Source of the DNA: Ilumatobacter sp.
GTDB taxonomy: Bacteria > Actinomycetota > Acidimicrobiia > Acidimicrobiales > Ilumatobacteraceae
Direction of reading: 5' to 3'
DNA: 6,286 nt
Assembly: GCA_029263275.1 (NCBI GenBank)
Contig: JAJCXU010000303.1
Span: forward strand, 1-6,286
In this document: piece by piece, positions 5,015 through 6,286 of the stretch
Layout: each line of letters opens with the position of its first letter
How positions within the stretch are numbered: position 1 is the stretch's first letter
Notes under the pieces: model-generated
What the model was told of the DNA's origin: nothing
Database searches by the model: none
Seen by the model: only the letters and a program-made list of their open reading frames with translations
Program-made: the position numbers and the translations under genes

Positions 5015-6124
5015 TCATCGCCGAAGCTGGGCTGATTCTGAACCCATCCTTCGGCCGATGGCGTCGGCGATCTCTCGGCCTCGGTTCTCGGACGCTTTGA
5101 GGTAGCGGAGGGAAGCGGCGCTCGACGCGTGGCCCATCATCGCCATCACCTCGCGGAGTGAGGCGCCAGCGGTCGCCGCTTCCGTTCCGGCGAGATGTCG
5201 CAGGTCGTGGAACCGCACGTGGGGGAGTCCGACCTCGGATCGGGCCTTCGACCAGCGCGGAGCGAAGTAGGTGTTGAGCAGCGGACCACCTCGCAGGGAC
5301 GTGAACAACAACGAGTCGGACTGCGCCTCGTCGACGTACTGGTCGATGTGGACGACGAGGCGCAGCGTGATCGCCTCCGGAATCGCGACCGTCCGCACCG
5401 CTCGATCGGTCTTCGGCGGCCCGAGCGTCGGGCCGACGCCCTTGATGTCGTTCAACGCGCGCGAAACACACAACTTGGATCGGTCGACGTTGACGTGGTC
5501 GACCGAGAGCCCGGCCAGCTCGCCGAACCGCAGACCCGACGCTGCGACCGTCCATACGAGGCACTCGAAGCGCGGATGGATCGCACCCGCCAGCGCTCGC
5601 ACGTCGTCCCACGTCAGCAATGGGCGTTCGATCATCTGCTCCGCTGAAGCGCCCTTGATCCGCACCGGGTTCTGTCGCAGCAGATCGTCCTCGACAGCGG
5701 TCGACATGATCGTGCGGAACAGCCGGTAGATCTTTGCGATCGTGTTCTGGTGGAGCGGACCGCGAGACAACTCACCGTGCCAACCACGCACGTCGATCGG
5801 GCGGATGTCGCACAGGCTCACGCCAGCGAATGTCGGCGTGACGTGGCGCAACTGGCCTTCATAGATCTGCTTCGTCCGCGGCCGGACTGGACGCTGCTCG
5901 ATCCACCATTTTGCGTACTCGCCGAACGTGATCTTCCCGGCGTTGGGATCCACCCAGTCGCCGCTGACGATGTCGGCCTCGACGGTCGACAACCAACGAC
6001 GGGCGTCGGTCTTCGCGGCGTAGGTGTGCTCGGCAGCAGTCTGCTTGCCGAGATGCCAGTAGCGGGCTTGGTACTTGCCGTTGGGCAACTTGCGGATGCT
6101 TCCGAATGACCGGGCTCGGGCCAT
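5015..6124 (-). CDS. Tyrosine-type site-specific integrase
   Basis: This recombinase inserts and excises a mobile element between short att sites by a covalent tyrosine-DNA intermediate. All catalytic residues are visible in the 369-residue protein: Arg199 (GLRFGELAGL), Lys238 (PKTDRAV), His306 and Arg309 (HDLRH), His332 (MMGHAS) and Tyr341 (LRYLKA). An N-terminal AP2-like arm-binding domain (about 8-50, SIRKLPNGKYQARYW) and a SAM-like core-binding domain (about 65-155) precede the catalytic domain. The length is typical for actinobacterial phage and integrative-element integrases. The ATG at 6124 is supported by GAGGAG (6131-6136) six bases upstream. The gene is transcribed away from the 3' end of tRNA-Gly, the classic arrangement for an element integrated in that tRNA. 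No excisionase is seen; the ATPase follows on the same strand. Confidence 0.96.
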   Translation of the reverse strand: MARARSFGSIRKLPNGKYQARYWHLGKQTAAEHTYAAKTDARRWLSTVEADIVSGDWVDPNAGKITFGEYAKWWIEQRPVRPRTKQIYEGQLRHVTPTFAGVSLCDIRPIDVRGWHGELSRGPLHQNTIAKIYRLFRTIMSTAVEDDLLRQNPVRIKGASAEQMIERPLLTWDDVRALAGAIHPRFECLVWTVAASGLRFGELAGLSVDHVNVDRSKLCVSRALNDIKGVGPTLGPPKTDRAVRTVAIPEAITLRLVVHIDQYVDEAQSDSLLFTSLRGGPLLNTYFAPRWSKARSEVGLPHVRFHDLRHLAGTEAATAGASLREVMAMMGHASSAASLRYLKASENRGREIADAIGRRMGSESAQLRR

Positions 6125-6143
6125 GAGGGTCTCCTCGTGCTCG

Positions 6144-6173
6144 GTGCCAAACCTCTAGGCACGTCTAGGCACG
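6144..6173 (-). repeat. Tandem 10-base repeat and hairpin in the integrase leader
   Basis: TCTAGGCACG occurs twice back to back (6154-6163 and 6164-6173). GTGCC at 6144-6148 forms an inverted pair with GGCAC at 6158-6162, so a stem-loop can form just upstream of the Shine-Dalgarno. Tandem short repeats between an integrase gene and its att core are candidates for arm-type integrase or excisionase binding sites. They could also be an operator controlling int. Confidence 0.55.
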
Positions 6174-6202
6174 GAATGGCCGCTGAGACCGCTCGGCGTT
6201 AC

Positions 6203-6239
6203 AAAAGTTCCGGTCAGAAACTCAGTGACCAGGACTTTC
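6203..6239 (-). terminator. Inverted repeat after tRNA-Gly, possible terminator or part of att region
   Basis: On the minus strand, GAAAGTCCTGGTCA pairs with TGACCGGAACTTTT across a nine-base loop. The stem is about 14 pairs with one C-A mismatch and two G-T wobbles, and its 3' side ends in TTTT. It starts only three bases past the encoded CCA of the tRNA. This fits an intrinsic terminator of the tRNA transcript, but the same position would hold integrase recognition sequences, so the role is not settled. Confidence 0.5.
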
Positions 6240-6242
6240 GCG

Positions 6243-6286
<44 letters not shown>

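Noticed and set aside
5195..5729. Plus-strand ORFs opposite the integrase
   Set aside because: Shadows of the integrase coding region; their translations are compositionally biased and the integrase has all catalytic residues.
5750..5760. GTGGAGCGGAC, identical to 11 bases at the tRNA 3' end (6242-6252), as a second att copy
   Set aside because: The match stops after 11 bases and lies inside the integrase coding region; an attachment duplicate should be longer and outside the gene.

Overview
The window is G+C-rich with GC-biased third codon positions, GTG/TTG starts and actinobacterial-style protein sequences. It looks like accessory DNA of an actinomycete-type bacterium (Actinomycetota likely, genus not determinable). 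It ends inside a tRNA-Gly(TCC) gene at the right edge. A complete tyrosine integrase gene starts about 120 bases from the 3' end of that tRNA, so the window is best read as one end of an integrated mobile element seated at tRNA-Gly. The other end and the second attachment copy are not in view.

Layout, left to right. (1) 2-898, plus strand: C-terminal two thirds of a DNA cytosine-5 methyltransferase, cut by the window edge before its catalytic Pro-Cys motif. (2) 899-1214: no convincing gene. (3) 1215-1571, plus strand: a small acidic 59-residue ORF, followed by what I read as a frameshifted and truncated nucleotidyltransferase of the AbiEii/MNT-like type. This may be the remains of a toxin-antitoxin-like pair. 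(4) 1587-1634: a striking block of two identical 17-base direct repeats with an inverted copy between them. It can form two mutually exclusive hairpins in the leader of (5) 1688-2173, a small, highly charged protein with a GRP AT-hook-like N-terminus and a strong Shine-Dalgarno. (6) 2275-3477, plus strand: a complete Fic-domain AMP-transferase with an N-terminal inhibitory motif and a C-terminal winged helix, preceded by a 10-base inverted repeat. (7) 3474-3605: a doubtful 43-codon ORF overlapping the fic stop (ATGA), in a segment with strong GC hairpins between convergent genes. (8) 3602-5002, minus strand: an AAA+/STAND-like ATPase of lower G+C than its surroundings. (9) 5015-6124, minus strand: the integrase, 12 bases upstream of the ATPase and probably co-transcribed with it. 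(10) 6125-6242: integrase leader with a tandem 10-base repeat, then an inverted repeat that may terminate the tRNA transcript or be part of the attachment region. (11) 6243-6286: 3' part of tRNA-Gly.

Taken together, the cargo (methyltransferase, Fic enzyme, nucleotidyltransferase remnant, ATPase) resembles a defence or toxin-type island beside an integrase. No restriction endonuclease, conjugation gene, excisionase or replication gene is visible here. Functional linkage among the genes is inference from proximity only.
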